Source: Candidatus Tayloriibacteriota bacterium
GTDB taxonomy: Bacteria; Patescibacteria; Paceibacteria; UBA9973; UBA6065
Length of the DNA stretch: 64,000 nucleotides
Reading direction: 5' to 3'
Assembly (NCBI GenBank): GCA_016215405.1
Contig: JACRJQ010000006.1
Span: 1-64,000 of the forward strand
This document shows, piece by piece, positions 1 to 8,095 of the stretch. A model generated the notes under the pieces. The model ran no database searches, had not been told where the DNA came from, and saw nothing but the letters and a program-made list of their open reading frames with translations. Positions within the stretch are counted from its first letter, which is position 1. Every line of letters starts with the position of its first letter. Both the position numbers and the translations under genes were made by a program.

Positions 1-3000
1 CCCGTCGAAGACGTCGCCTGGATCGTCGGAGCGGTGAGGTACTGCCATGCAGCGACGCCGCGGGCGAGGATGTCGCCGTTGAACGTGGTGGTGCCAGTGC
101 CTGTGACGGCGAAGTTCGGAGTCGAGATGGTGCCGGTGGCGGTGAGATTGCCTCCTATATACGCGCTGCCTGCGACGGAGAGCTTTGTGAACGCCGACGT
201 GGTGCCGATGCCGACATTGCCGCCGAGGAGGTGTATCTGACCGGAATTGCCTGAAAGGTCGAGACCTGACCGGAGCTCGAGATTTTCCGACACGCCTCCG
301 GAGGCTCGTATATTTGAAGTGGTAGCTATGCTTGTCTGATGTCCGATGACGAGGCCGCGATCAGTGAATCCAGGGCGCTGGAAGTATATATATGAATTAT
401 CGCTCGCGCCTGTATTCACTATGCGCGCCGCTTCGAACTCCGTTCCCTGATTGCCCTGGATGACAAGCTTCCCTAGCAGAGCATTCGACGAATACAGATT
501 CGTCGTAGTCGCGTTGGTACCTGTTGCATTCGAGAACGAGAGGTTGTCGATCGTACCGTTGGTCGACCTGAGATTCGTCGCGAAGGAATTCGTGGTCGTC
601 GAGTTCGTCCCTGTCGCGTTCGTGAAAGCGAGGTTCGTTGCGGTGCTATTCGTAGCGAACAAGTTCGTAGAGGTCGAATTCGCAGCCGAGACGCTTATAG
701 AAGAGAGATTCGTCGTCGTAGCGTTCGTGGTCGTAGAGTTCGTAGCGGTGAGCGCGCCGACCGTTATATCGTCGGCGATAAGAGATGTGATCGTCGCGAG
801 AGTCGAAGTGAGGGTGTTTACGACCCCGTTCGTGAACCGCGCTATAGAGGAGAAAAGGGACGTCGTCGTCGCGGCCGTACCGGTCGCGTTCGAGAAAGAG
901 AGATTATCGATCGTGCCGCTCGTGGACTTGAGGTTCGTCGCGAAAGCGTTCGTGGTCGTGGAATTCGTCGTCGTGGAGTTACCGACCGTCAACCCCGATA
1001 TGTCCGCGAGCATCGAGGTGAAGGAATCGACGGATCCGAACATCGTCCTTAATACCATGGAGAAGAGCGACGTCGTAGTCGCATTGGTGCCCGTTGCGTT
1101 CGAGAAGGTCAGATTCTGCAGAGACGACGCGCCGGAGACCGAGAGCGTCCCGGTGGCATTAAGGTTCGCCGCGCTTATGTCGCCCGAGAATAGGCCGTTG
1201 CCTTGCACAGAAAGGCGCTGCGAAGGAGAAGTCGTGCCTATCCCGACGTTGCCCGAAGACGTGACGTTAAGGAGAGAGGACCCCGACGAAGAAGCGATAG
1301 AGAGGATGTCCGAGGTCTGTCCTGCGTATCCGGAGAGAGTGAGCGTCGGATTCGAAGACGAAAGCGAGTCGTTCTGTATGGCGAGCGCCTGATTGAATCG
1401 GAACCTGTCGAGGGTCGAATTCCAAGAGAGGAGCGCGTTAGGCGACACCGAGCCGCGCTTGAATATGAGATCCATGTCCTCGGCGTCGACGGAGAGGTTG
1501 TCCGAGTTTATCGTAAACGTGTTCGAAGCCGTGCCCGCGATCGTGGTAGACGCCGCGGATATCGAGTTGACGTTGATGCTATCGAAATATCCTGTGCGCC
1601 AATATGCTCCCGGCGACCCGATGTCGCGCAGCAAGTTAGCGTCAGGGATGAGATTGCCCGAGATGCTTCCATTGACATATATATTGTCGGTCGAGGAATC
1701 GCCCAAAGCCAAGCTACCGGAGACAGCGAGGTTGCCCGCGACGGTCGTCGTGCCCGCTCCTATTACGGCAAAGCTCGTCGTCGTCGCGCCGGTAAACGTG
1801 GCGTTCGCGGCAAAAAGATTTGTCGAGGTCGAATTCAGCGCGATGAAATCCGTCACATATGAATTGGTCGTCGTCGAATTCCCGGCTACGAGGTTCGATA
1901 CGTAGGAGTTCGTGGTCGTTGAGTTAGTCGTAGTCGAATATATGCCGACGATATTGGAGAGGACGGCCCTATCGGACAGAAGCCTCTCTATATAGAAGTC
2001 CGTGGAAGTTCCCGCGCCAAACGACGCAGAGGTGGAATAGAGGCTCGTCGTCGTAGCCCTCGTGCCGGTCGCGTTCACGAACACCAAGCTGTCGATGGAG
2101 CCCGACGCGAGAGTCGCGTTCGAGGCGAAGAGGTTCGTCGAAGTCGCATTCGTGGTCGATGCGTTCTGGGCGTAGAGATTGGTCGACGAGGCGTTCTGAG
2201 ATACCGAGGACGTCGAGAACGAGTTTGTCGTGGTCGCGTTCGTGGTCGTCGAGTTCGTGGCGGTGAGCGCGCCGACGGTTATATCGTCTGCCACGAGCGA
2301 CGTTATCGTAGCGAGGGTGGCGGTGAACGTATCGATGACGCCGGTGAGGAACTTGCCCACCGAGGCGAAGAGGTTCGTCGAAGTGGCGTTGGTCGTCGTC
2401 GAGTTCGTGGCATTGAGCGAATTTATCGACGCAGAGCCGATGACGATGAGGTTCGAGACGCTCGTGGTGCCCGTAAGGGTGAGATCGGACGCGGAGATCC
2501 CGCCTGAGATAGAGATGCTTCCACCGAGCGAGAGCGATCCTGAGAGCGTCATATTGCCCTCCTTATCGAGCTGGATGTCCTCAGAGTCTATGGTGAGGTC
2601 GTCATCGGAATTGCCGAGCTGTATCTCTCCGCCCGCCGAGAAATCTCCAGAGACTGACGCATGAGAGAAGGATCCCGACCGCGCGATCACCGCGCTGCCC
2701 ACGTCGAGCGACCCGCGGACGCTTGCGTTCCTTCCCACCCGAAGGCCGCCCGTGACGGACGCTTCGCCGAGCGTCGCTTTTCCTGTATTCACGATCGTCG
2801 CGAGATACGCGGGACCCGCAACTTCGAGCGTCTTGGCGAATTTCGCCTTTCCGAAAACCTCGAGGTCGCCGTCGACCGTAAGAGACGATAAGAGGTTCGC
2901 GGCCCCTCGCACGAGGAGCGTCTTGCCCACCTCGACGTCTCCCTCGAAACGCACATCGTCGGTCGTCACGTTTCCGTTCTTGGTCACGAAGGCTAGAGTA

Positions 3001-4472
3001 AAATCAGTGGCGCGGTTTCCGCCGACCATCTCCGCGTTGAGGTTCTTGACCTCTGTCATCGAGTCGACGACGATCGGCGCGACGCCGTCCGCTATGAAAG
3101 ACCTAAGCTGCCCCTCCGTCTCGATGTGTCCCATGATCGAGATGTTTCCTGCCTTATCGAGGAGGAGTATCTCGTTCTCGTGGGTGCCTGGCCTGAAACC
3201 CATCACCGTGTTCGCGTCCGTCCAGACCTTCTTTACGAAACCGCCCGCCTTCTCCATGAACCCGAATACGAACGGCGTCGGAAATATGGCGAAGAAGACG
3301 GTTACCGCGAGAGCGGTCGCGATGAGCGGCTTGCTGCCGAATACGGTCCTAAACGCCCTAGCGACGATATTAGGCTGTCCTGGCACGAGTTGAAGAGACG
3401 CGAACTTCTGGTCTAACGCTTTCGAAACTTCGGCCGCGACACCCTCTGCAGGCGCCGAGAAAGGAGATGCTGCCGCAGCGACCCTTTCCAAAGAGAGCTT
3501 CTCGAGCCTCGAAGATATATCGGCGAGGGTCCTCTGGATCGATTCTAGGCCGTCGGCGGCAGGCTTCGTTGCCGCAACGGGCGCGAGCGCCCTCGCTTCC
3601 TTAACGATGCGCGGCGCAGGGACCGAGACCTTCTCATCTGCCGGCTTAGAGACCGCTGGCGCTGACGGCCTCTTTATCGATGGGATAATCGAGAATATCT
3701 TCCTGGGGAGCGCGAACCTCTTCGCCTCCGGCTCGACAGCCGCCTTCGCGGGAATCGACGCAGGAGCCGTCTTGGGAGCAAGCTGGCCGAAAGTTGGCTT
3801 CGGCGCCTTGAAAGATTCAGGTATGTGTATGTGCTCTATGCCGACGGCAGAATTCTTTTTCCTCTCGGAATTGATCATCTCGAGGTAATTCCTCAGATCT
3901 CCGTGATAGGTCCTTATCTTCTTCGTGTGAGGATGGTCTGTCGTGACCGATATGTCCGCCCGACCTTCCGTCGATTCGACGTACGGCGCCGCCTTTTCTG
4001 CCGCGTCTTCCACGATCTCTGCAGGCTTCTTCATGTAGACGATCATCTCTCCCTCGGCTGTAGTCCTGCGGGCGAGACCGTCATGATCGACGGAAGCAGA
4101 GGAGTTTACAGGAACGCCGCTCTCGGAAAGCTCGATCGGAAGAGGGGCGAAGAATTTAGGCGCTGACGGCTTCGTCTCAGGGCCGCGATCGACGGACGAA
4201 AGGTCTCCGTTCTGGATCTGGTTCCTGATCATCTGCCGCCTCATGTACTCATCGAGTATCGCCTTAGTCGTATACCAGACCTTTCCGACCTTCTTGGCCG
4301 AGAGCTTCTTCTTGCGGGCGAGTAGCGAGAGATATTCCGCGGAGTAAGGCGTAAGCCCTGACGCCTCCGACATAGAGAGCCATCTATCGCCCGATGCGGC
4401 AAAGGACCTATCCTGAGGAGCTATGCTCTCTTCGGGATTCGCCCCCTGGTCGTTTTTAAATTCCTGGCTCAA
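1..4472 (-). CDS. Giant surface protein with N-terminal helix-turn-helix, one TM segment and beta-structured repeats (3' end beyond window)
   Basis: One uninterrupted minus-strand frame runs from a TTG at 4472 to the left edge, about 1490 residues, with no stop. An in-frame TAA lies just upstream, so TTG is the first possible start; ATG at residue 34 is the alternative. Residues about 33-77 resemble the MerR/excisionase helix-turn-helix (SEASGLT, AEYLSLLAR, VGKVWY). A charged and Pro/Ala-rich linker follows to about 350, then a hydrophobic span at about 378-404, then an exterior rich in Thr, Ser and Asn with repeats such as NSTTTN and NATSTNLFA. GNVGIGTT followed by KLSV or RLSV occurs twice, a signature of phage-tail-fibre-like and trimeric surface proteins. 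Inferred topology: DNA-binding-like domain inside, adhesive stalk outside. Whether the helix-turn-helix binds DNA is unknown. Confidence 0.8.
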   Translation of the reverse strand, partial: MSQEFKNDQGANPEESIAPQDRSFAASGDRWLSMSEASGLTPYSAEYLSLLARKKKLSAKKVGKVWYTTKAILDEYMRRQMIRNQIQNGDLSSVDRGPETKPSAPKFFAPLPIELSESGVPVNSSASVDHDGLARRTTAEGEMIVYMKKPAEIVEDAAEKAAPYVESTEGRADISVTTDHPHTKKIRTYHGDLRNYLEMINSERKKNSAVGIEHIHIPESFKAPKPTFGQLAPKTAPASIPAKAAVEPEAKRFALPRKIFSIIPSIKRPSAPAVSKPADEKVSVPAPRIVKEARALAPVAATKPAADGLESIQRTLADISSRLEKLSLERVAAAASPFSAPAEGVAAEVSKALDQKFASLQLVPGQPNIVARAFRTVFGSKPLIATALAVTVFFAIFPTPFVFGFMEKAGGFVKKVWTDANTVMGFRPGTHENEILLLDKAGNISIMGHIETEGQLRSFIADGVAPIVVDSMTEVKNLNAEMVGGNRATDFTLAFVTKNGNVTTDDVRFEGDVEVGKTLLVRGAANLLSSLTVDGDLEVFGKAKFAKTLEVAGPAYLATIVNTGKATLGEASVTGGLRVGRNASVRGSLDVGSAVIARSGSFSHASVSGDFSAGGEIQLGNSDDDLTIDSEDIQLDKEGNMTLSGSLSLGGSISISGGISASDLTLTGTTSVSNLIVIGSASINSLNATNSTTTNATSTNLFASVGKFLTGVIDTFTATLATITSLVADDITVGALTATNSTTTNATTTNSFSTSSVSQNASSTNLYAQNASTTNATSTNLFASNATLASGSIDSLVFVNATGTRATTTSLYSTSASFGAGTSTDFYIERLLSDRAVLSNIVGIYSTTTNSTTTNSYVSNLVAGNSTTTNSYVTDFIALNSTSTNLFAANATFTGATTTSFAVIGAGTTTVAGNLAVSGSLALGDSSTDNIYVNGSISGNLIPDANLLRDIGSPGAYWRTGYFDSINVNSISAASTTIAGTASNTFTINSDNLSVDAEDMDLIFKRGSVSPNALLSWNSTLDRFRFNQALAIQNDSLSSSNPTLTLSGYAGQTSDILSIASSSGSSLLNVTSSGNVGIGTTSPSQRLSVQGNGLFSGDISAANLNATGTLSVSGASSLQNLTFSNATGTNATTTSLFSMVLRTMFGSVDSFTSMLADISGLTVGNSTTTNSTTTNAFATNLKSTSGTIDNLSFSNATGTAATTTSLFSSIARFTNGVVNTLTSTLATITSLIADDITVGALTATNSTTTNATTTNLSSISVSAANSTSTNLFATNSTATNLAFTNATGTNSTTTNSFATNLRSTNGTIDNLSFSNATGTNATTTNLYSSNALLGKLVIQGNQGTEFEAARIVNTGASDNSYIYFQRPGFTDRGLVIGHQTSIATTSNIRASGGVSENLELRSGLDLSGNSGQIHLLGGNVGIGTTSAFTKLSVAGSAYIGGNLTATGTISTPNFAVTGTGTTTFNGDILARGVAAWQYLTAPTIQATSST
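722..2345 (-). repeat. Internal duplication inside the giant surface gene (722-840 and 2238-2345)
   Basis: The two segments encode nearly the same stretch (TLATITSL, ADDITVGALTATN, NSTTTNATTTN) about 1.5 kb apart. DNA similarity is high, differing mainly at silent positions. This marks a duplicated stalk module inside a longer field of shorter Thr/Asn repeats. Such repeats promote length variation by recombination. Confidence 0.7.
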
Positions 4473-4489
4473 GGATTGGTTTGATTACT

Positions 4490-4510
4490 ATCCGATACGC
4501 CGTATCGGAT
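4490..4510. promoter_or_regulatory. 21-bp perfect palindrome upstream of the giant surface gene
   Basis: Arms ATCCGATACG and CGTATCGGAT flank one central base. The site lies 18 bases before the TTG start and about 20 bases after a TATAAT-like -10 (4531-4536, minus strand). It fits an operator or a 5'-leader hairpin. No U-run follows, so it is a poor terminator. Confidence 0.6.
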
Positions 4511-4530
4511 GCTCAAAAGTTCACGTGTTC

Positions 4531-4536
4531 ATTATA
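4531..4536 (-). promoter_or_regulatory. -10 hexamer for the giant surface gene
   Basis: The minus strand reads TATAAT here. No convincing -35 is seen 17 bases upstream. Transcription would start near 4524 and include the 4490-4510 palindrome in the leader. Confidence 0.5.
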
Positions 4537-4576
4537 CGGACCGACCTTCTTTCGTAGGGCTGTTTTTCTGGGGACA

Positions 4577-4602
4577 ACCGATATTGGTTTCCAACCGATA
4601 CG
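4577..4602. repeat. Additional CCGATA motifs upstream of the surface-gene promoter
   Basis: CCGATATT (4578-4585) and CCGATACG (4595-4602) repeat the half-site of the 4490-4510 palindrome, giving four copies of the CCGATA half-site within about 110 bases. The rest of the AT-rich 4473-4767 interval holds the promoter and the lepB terminator and no convincing gene. Confidence 0.45.
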
Positions 4603-4636
4603 AGATCGATAAAAAACAATCTGAAATCGCTCTGAG

Positions 4637-4682
4637 ATAAATAAAAACGGACACCGGAGGACTTCAAGCCACAGTGTCCGTT
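4637..4682 (-). terminator. Rho-independent terminator of lepB
   Basis: A 9-bp stem (4646-4654 with 4674-4682) is followed on the minus strand by a T-rich tract (TTTTTATTT). It lies about 85 bases past the lepB stop. Confidence 0.8.
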
Positions 4683-4767
4683 CTGCAACGACCCATTCGC
4701 TACATGTTCTTTATTAATTCTTATTGTATTTTTATATACATTACTAAACCTTAATAGATTCAATTTC

Positions 4768-5301
4768 CTAAAAACCTATATATTTCAATGATTTAATGCG
4801 AAACGCTCCAAAGACCCTTCCCTGGATGCCGCTCCCGTCGATGAGGCCCAACTCTCTCGAATCGATGCTTACTTTACGATTATCTCCGAGCGCAAAGTAT
4901 TCTCCTGGATCTATATTGGTTCTCGACTTGCCCACGGCTTCTGTATCAGGAAATTCTAGATAGCCTTCGTCAAGATTGACGCCTTCGTCGGTTCTGGAAT
5001 TTTTGATGACAACCCTTTGATTTTCAATCGAAAACCATTCGCCAGGAAGGCCTATTATCCTCTTTACCACACGCCCAGGATGCGTCCTTGGAACCGCTAC
5101 CACGATATCTCCCCGTTCAGGCTCGCTATTCGCATATGCCAGCTTGTTCACGAGAACGAAATCGCCCGATTCGAGCGCGGGCGACATAGAATCACCTCTC
5201 ACGAAGAACGCCTCGAACGCAAAAAGCCTGATCGCGGCGACCATAATGAAGGAAACGATGAGTATATAGGCTATGTTCTGCTTGCTGAAGGGCTTCATCA
5301 T
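4768..5301 (-). CDS. lepB: Signal peptidase I
   Basis: This 177-residue S26-family peptidase cleaves signal peptides of exported proteins at the outer face of the membrane. One N-terminal membrane span (about 10-29) precedes the catalytic Ser38 in GDSMSP. Lys80 lies in VVKRIIGLPGE, and the C-terminal box ALGDNR followed by SIDSRELG is intact. The length matches short Gram-positive-type enzymes with one anchor. The gene is monocistronic, with its own terminator, and is divergent from a small MerR-like gene. The many secreted surface proteins in this window are likely substrates. Confidence 0.95.
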   Translation of the reverse strand: MMKPFSKQNIAYILIVSFIMVAAIRLFAFEAFFVRGDSMSPALESGDFVLVNKLAYANSEPERGDIVVAVPRTHPGRVVKRIIGLPGEWFSIENQRVVIKNSRTDEGVNLDEGYLEFPDTEAVGKSRTNIDPGEYFALGDNRKVSIDSRELGLIDGSGIQGRVFGAFRIKSLKYIGF

Positions 5302-5336
5302 CTTGTTTTATCCTGTGGACTTAGACGAGGTGCTCC

Positions 5337-5365
5337 TTGTATGGGAGTCCAGACAGGTATATTAT
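5337..5365 (+). promoter_or_regulatory. Promoter of the small MerR-like gene
   Basis: TTGTAT and TATTAT are separated by 17 bases. The predicted leader is only about 11 bases. The region also serves the divergent lepB start at 5301. Confidence 0.6.
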
Positions 5366-5382
5366 ACAAGGAATTCAAACCT

Positions 5383-5649
5383 ATGTCTGGTAAATTCATG
5401 ACCATCAAGGAGGCTGCGGAAATGCTCGGGGTGACTCCGCTCACTTTGCGTAATTGGGATAAGAGCGGAAAGCTCCCCACGACGAGGCATCCGATGTCCA
5501 ATTACCGTATCTACAAGACTGAGGACCTTGAGAAGCTCATGAAGGATATCGAGGCGGGAACCGTGCCGACGAAGGCGAAACCTCGGAGCGCTCCGAAAAG
5601 AAAGCTCACCGCTCGAAAGCTCATCGTGAGATCCATAAGAGAAGAATAG
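5383..5649 (+). CDS. Small MerR/excisionase-like helix-turn-helix protein
   Basis: The protein has 88 residues. The start at MSGKFMTIKEAAEML is chosen because the promoter lies directly upstream and an AAGGA sequence sits about 10 bases before the ATG. Residues 5-57 form a MerR-type winged helix-turn-helix (IKEAAEMLGVTPLTLRNWD, then YRIYKTEDLEKLM). The tail (60-88) is Lys/Arg/Pro-rich and could contact nucleic acid. No effector or dimerisation domain is present, so it resembles excisionase or BldC-like minimal regulators. Its target is unknown; the neighbouring lepB and surface-gene promoters are candidates. Confidence 0.8.
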   Translation: MSGKFMTIKEAAEMLGVTPLTLRNWDKSGKLPTTRHPMSNYRIYKTEDLEKLMKDIEAGTVPTKAKPRSAPKRKLTARKLIVRSIREE

Positions 5650-5692
5650 AGACGGCGCTGAGAATCCACAGAAAGCGCTGGTACGTTCGCAA

Positions 5693-5726
5693 CAGGATCC
5701 GCAGACTCTCTGCGGATCCTGCTTTC
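5693..5726 (+). terminator. Strong hairpin after the MerR-like gene
   Basis: A perfect 13-bp stem (5693-5705 with 5709-5721) has a 3-base loop. The T-run that follows is weak (CTTTC), so termination is likely but not certain. Confidence 0.6.
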
Positions 5727-5756
5727 GGTCCGCCCACCATTCTTTTTCGCGCGACC

Positions 5757-5780
5757 CCTCGCGCGCATTGAGGCGCGAGG
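5757..5780. repeat. Hairpin in the noncoding stretch 5650-5884
   Basis: The 8-bp stem CCTCGCGC/GCGCGAGG encloses an 8-base loop. With the preceding 13-bp hairpin, this stretch is dense in secondary structure and has no convincing gene on either strand. Confidence 0.5.
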
Positions 5781-5884
5781 CCGAAGAGATCCGAACAAAG
5801 GGTCCCATTCCCCTCGTCCCTGTGCGACAGGCTCCCCATCCTCCGAGACGGGGAACTCTTTGACGCCTGCTGTTTCTGCGCAGC

Positions 5885-5906
5885 AAAAAACCGCCTTTAG
5901 GCGGTT
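5885..5906 (-). terminator. Terminator of rplU
   Basis: The stem AACCGCC/GGCGGTT has a 4-base loop and is followed by six Ts on the minus strand. It sits directly after the rplU stop. Confidence 0.85.
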
Positions 5907-5911
5907 CTTTG

Positions 5912-6265
5912 TTACGCGATCGCCTTGATCTCGACTTTGAAATAAGGCTGGCGATGTCCGTACTTCTTGAAGTATTTCGACTTCTGCTTATAGTGGACGA
6001 CCACGACCTTCGCATCGCGGCCAATCTCCTTCACCTCGGCCTCTACCTTCGATCCTTTTATAAAAGGCGCTCCGACCGTCGTCTTTCCGGCATCATCGAC
6101 GAGAAGGACGTCGCTGAATACAACTTTTCCTCCTACCTTGTGTTCGCCTGAGAGCTTCTCGATCTTTACGATATCCCCTACGCTGACCTTGTACTGCTTT
6201 CCGCCCGTCGCGATGACGGCAAAAGCGTTAGTCTGAGCGGTCTTTTTAGCTTTAGCAGTAGCCAT
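5912..6265 (-). CDS. rplU: Large ribosomal subunit protein bL21
   Basis: At 117 residues this is slightly longer than the usual 100-105, because of a Lys/Ala-rich N-terminal extension (1-14). The core AVIATGGKQYKVSVGD starts at about residue 15. The C-terminal RNA-binding segment (HYKQKSKYFKKYGHRQPYF) is well conserved. It binds 23S rRNA domain I. In most bacteria rplU is followed by rpmA (bL27); here a terminator follows directly, so rpmA must be elsewhere or absent. Confidence 0.97.
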   Translation of the reverse strand: MATAKAKKTAQTNAFAVIATGGKQYKVSVGDIVKIEKLSGEHKVGGKVVFSDVLLVDDAGKTTVGAPFIKGSKVEAEVKEIGRDAKVVVVHYKQKSKYFKKYGHRQPYFKVEIKAIA

Positions 6266-6310
6266 ATTTCTTGAAAATTAAGAGCCCTGTGAGGGGCTTT
6301 TGATTCGTCT

Positions 6311-6339
6311 AATATCGCATAGGGCCCATAAAAATGCAA
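6311..6339 (-). promoter_or_regulatory. Promoter of rplU
   Basis: On the minus strand TTGCAT and GATATT are 17 bases apart. The roughly 40-base leader contains a small inverted repeat (AGCCCC/AGGGCT near 6280-6297). Confidence 0.45.
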
Positions 6340-6425
6340 GTCTCCTGACCAAATACGCTCATAGTATGCGACCTTCATAGCCAAAGCGCCCTCAAGAAAG
6401 GTCAATTGCTCGAGATTCGGTCGAG

Positions 6426-7256
6426 CTACTGCCCGAACTTAGCGAAAACATCGCCTCTCCTGCCTAGAGCATAGATCTTTCCCACCTCGCTTGCGGTCAA
6501 ACCCTTTGAGAACACCTGTACCTCGTCTATGGAACCGCTGTAGCCTCCCCAACCGCCCTGCTGCGTGGACGCGAGGCGCAGCGGGAATGCCGTACCGGAA
6601 GAGCCGGTGGATGCGACAGAGGCCACGGCGACGCCGTCTTGATAGATCGTTATTTTGGAATTATCGTAGACAGCTACGACATGCACCCACTTGTCGTTCG
6701 GGATCGGATTCGGAGCGACCGCGATATCGGCGCCTCCCGAGACATTCCTCTCGAAGAAGAGCCTTCCGTCAGCCGACGCATAGCCCTCCGCTACCATCCA
6801 TCCGCCGACCGTATAGTTCGCGGAGGACATCATGCTCGCTCGCGATTGGGCCGATGACCTCTTGGTCCAGAACGAGACCGCGAACGGGTTGTTGCCTGCC
6901 GCCTCCGTGGTCGCCGCGCTCGCTACGACATAATTGGTCGCATTGAAGGAAAGCGAGCAGCCGCTCGAATAAGGCGTATCGGCCTGCCATATCGGCGTGC
7001 CGGAGAACGAGAACGCGATCCCATTCGCCGCTTTGTTAGATGGAGCGCTGCCCGCGCACTCGTTGAGGTCTAAAAGCGCGATCGATTGCTCTCCTGCGAC
7101 ATGATAGACCTGTGCCGCGAAATATTTGCCCGCTCCGAGCCTCCCCTTCTCTCTCGCCGAATTGACGTTCGATAATACAACGCTCGAAAGGAGCGATATG
7201 ATCGATATCACGACGAGGAGCTCGATGAGGGTGAACCCTTTCTTCATACGTCTCAT
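6426..7256 (-). CDS. Prepilin-like protein with C-terminal LamG/concanavalin-like domain
   Basis: The protein has 276 residues. The type IV prepilin leader KKGFTLIELLVVISIISLLSS is followed directly by a LamG/Laminin_G_3-like jelly-roll from about residue 70 (DKWVHVVAVYDN, ITIYQDG, SIDEVQVFSKGL). It is predicted to be processed by a prepilin peptidase and displayed as a minor pilin or pseudopilin with a sugar- or protein-binding tip. An ATG at 7247 is an alternative start with a TATTAT seven bases ahead of it. It is a tandem paralogue of the next gene upstream and shares its leader and domain order. Confidence 0.88.
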   Translation of the reverse strand: MRRMKKGFTLIELLVVISIISLLSSVVLSNVNSAREKGRLGAGKYFAAQVYHVAGEQSIALLDLNECAGSAPSNKAANGIAFSFSGTPIWQADTPYSSGCSLSFNATNYVVASAATTEAAGNNPFAVSFWTKRSSAQSRASMMSSANYTVGGWMVAEGYASADGRLFFERNVSGGADIAVAPNPIPNDKWVHVVAVYDNSKITIYQDGVAVASVASTGSSGTAFPLRLASTQQGGWGGYSGSIDEVQVFSKGLTASEVGKIYALGRRGDVFAKFGQ

Positions 7257-7265
7257 AATACCAGG

Positions 7266-8093
7266 CTATCGGGCGGCGAAAAAATGAGACGACTCGAGAG
7301 CGTAGAGATCGCCCACTTCCGATGCCGCGAGGATCTTGGAGAACAGCCTCACGTTGTCTATGCTTCCCGGAAAATTGCCTCCCGTGCCGCCACCGTATCC
7401 CCCAAAAGCGAGAGTGTCGCTCCCCGACAGGTTCCATGTGTTATTGAATGAATTCGTATTATTGAGCTTTCCGTCTATATAGAGATAAAGGGTGGAATTC
7501 GACCTATTCACGACCGCCACGATGTGGTGCCACCTCCCGTCCCCGATGACAGCTCCGCCCGTGGCCGTCACGCCTATCTGAGAAGAGCCGTTAGCGATAC
7601 GGAAGTAGAGCGTGCCGATCGTGCTCAGGTCGAATCCCGGATTGTTCGTCCCAGCGGTCTTTTTGTCGACGATCCAGAGGTTCGAAGCCGTGGACGACGT
7701 CTTGACCCACACCGAGAGCGACATGTCTCCCGTGCCCATGTTAAGCGACTGCCCGTTCCCAGCGTTCACATACTGCGCGGAACCGCTAAGGCTAAGCGAG
7801 CACCCTCTCCCTGTCGGCGTGTCGCTCGACCAGGTCGGAGATCCAGACACGCTCCCGTTGTTGCCGAAGCCCGATCTGTCGGCAGCCAGAGAGCCGCTGC
7901 ATTCGTCGAAATCCCAGACTCCGACGGCCTGTTCGCCGGCGATACGGTCCGCCTGAGCGGCGAACGAACCGACGGCGGCCAGCCGCGCCTTTTCTCTCGC
8001 GGAATTAAGATTCGAGAGCACGACGCTCGAAAGGAGCGATATGATCGATATCACGACGAGGAGCTCGATGAGAGTGAAAGCTCTCGTCTTCAT
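7266..8093 (-). CDS. Prepilin-like protein with C-terminal LamG domain (paralogue)
   Basis: The protein has 275 residues. It carries the prepilin leader MKTRAFTLIELLVVISI and a LamG-like domain at about 70-270 (FDECSG, DGRWHHIVAVVNRS, LYIDGKLNN, GSIDNVRLFSK). Two Cys residues lie in the mature part. The first 50 residues are nearly identical to the downstream paralogue, while the adhesive domains have diverged strongly. The gene starts 3 bases after rmuC ends and is probably co-transcribed with it. Divergence of the tip after duplication suggests different ligands. Confidence 0.88.
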   Translation of the reverse strand: MKTRAFTLIELLVVISIISLLSSVVLSNLNSAREKARLAAVGSFAAQADRIAGEQAVGVWDFDECSGSLAADRSGFGNNGSVSGSPTWSSDTPTGRGCSLSLSGSAQYVNAGNGQSLNMGTGDMSLSVWVKTSSTASNLWIVDKKTAGTNNPGFDLSTIGTLYFRIANGSSQIGVTATGGAVIGDGRWHHIVAVVNRSNSTLYLYIDGKLNNTNSFNNTWNLSGSDTLAFGGYGGGTGGNFPGSIDNVRLFSKILAASEVGDLYALESSHFFAAR

Positions 8094-8095
8094 GG

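Noticed and set aside
451..1392. Long Val/Phe/Glu-rich plus-strand open frames across 1-4400
   Set aside because: They are antisense shadows of the Thr/Asn repeats of the giant minus-strand gene; composition is abnormal and no start signals are present.
4521..4763. 80-codon minus-strand frame between lepB and the surface gene
   Set aside because: It runs straight through the lepB terminator, is AT-rich without codon bias and has no recognisable product.
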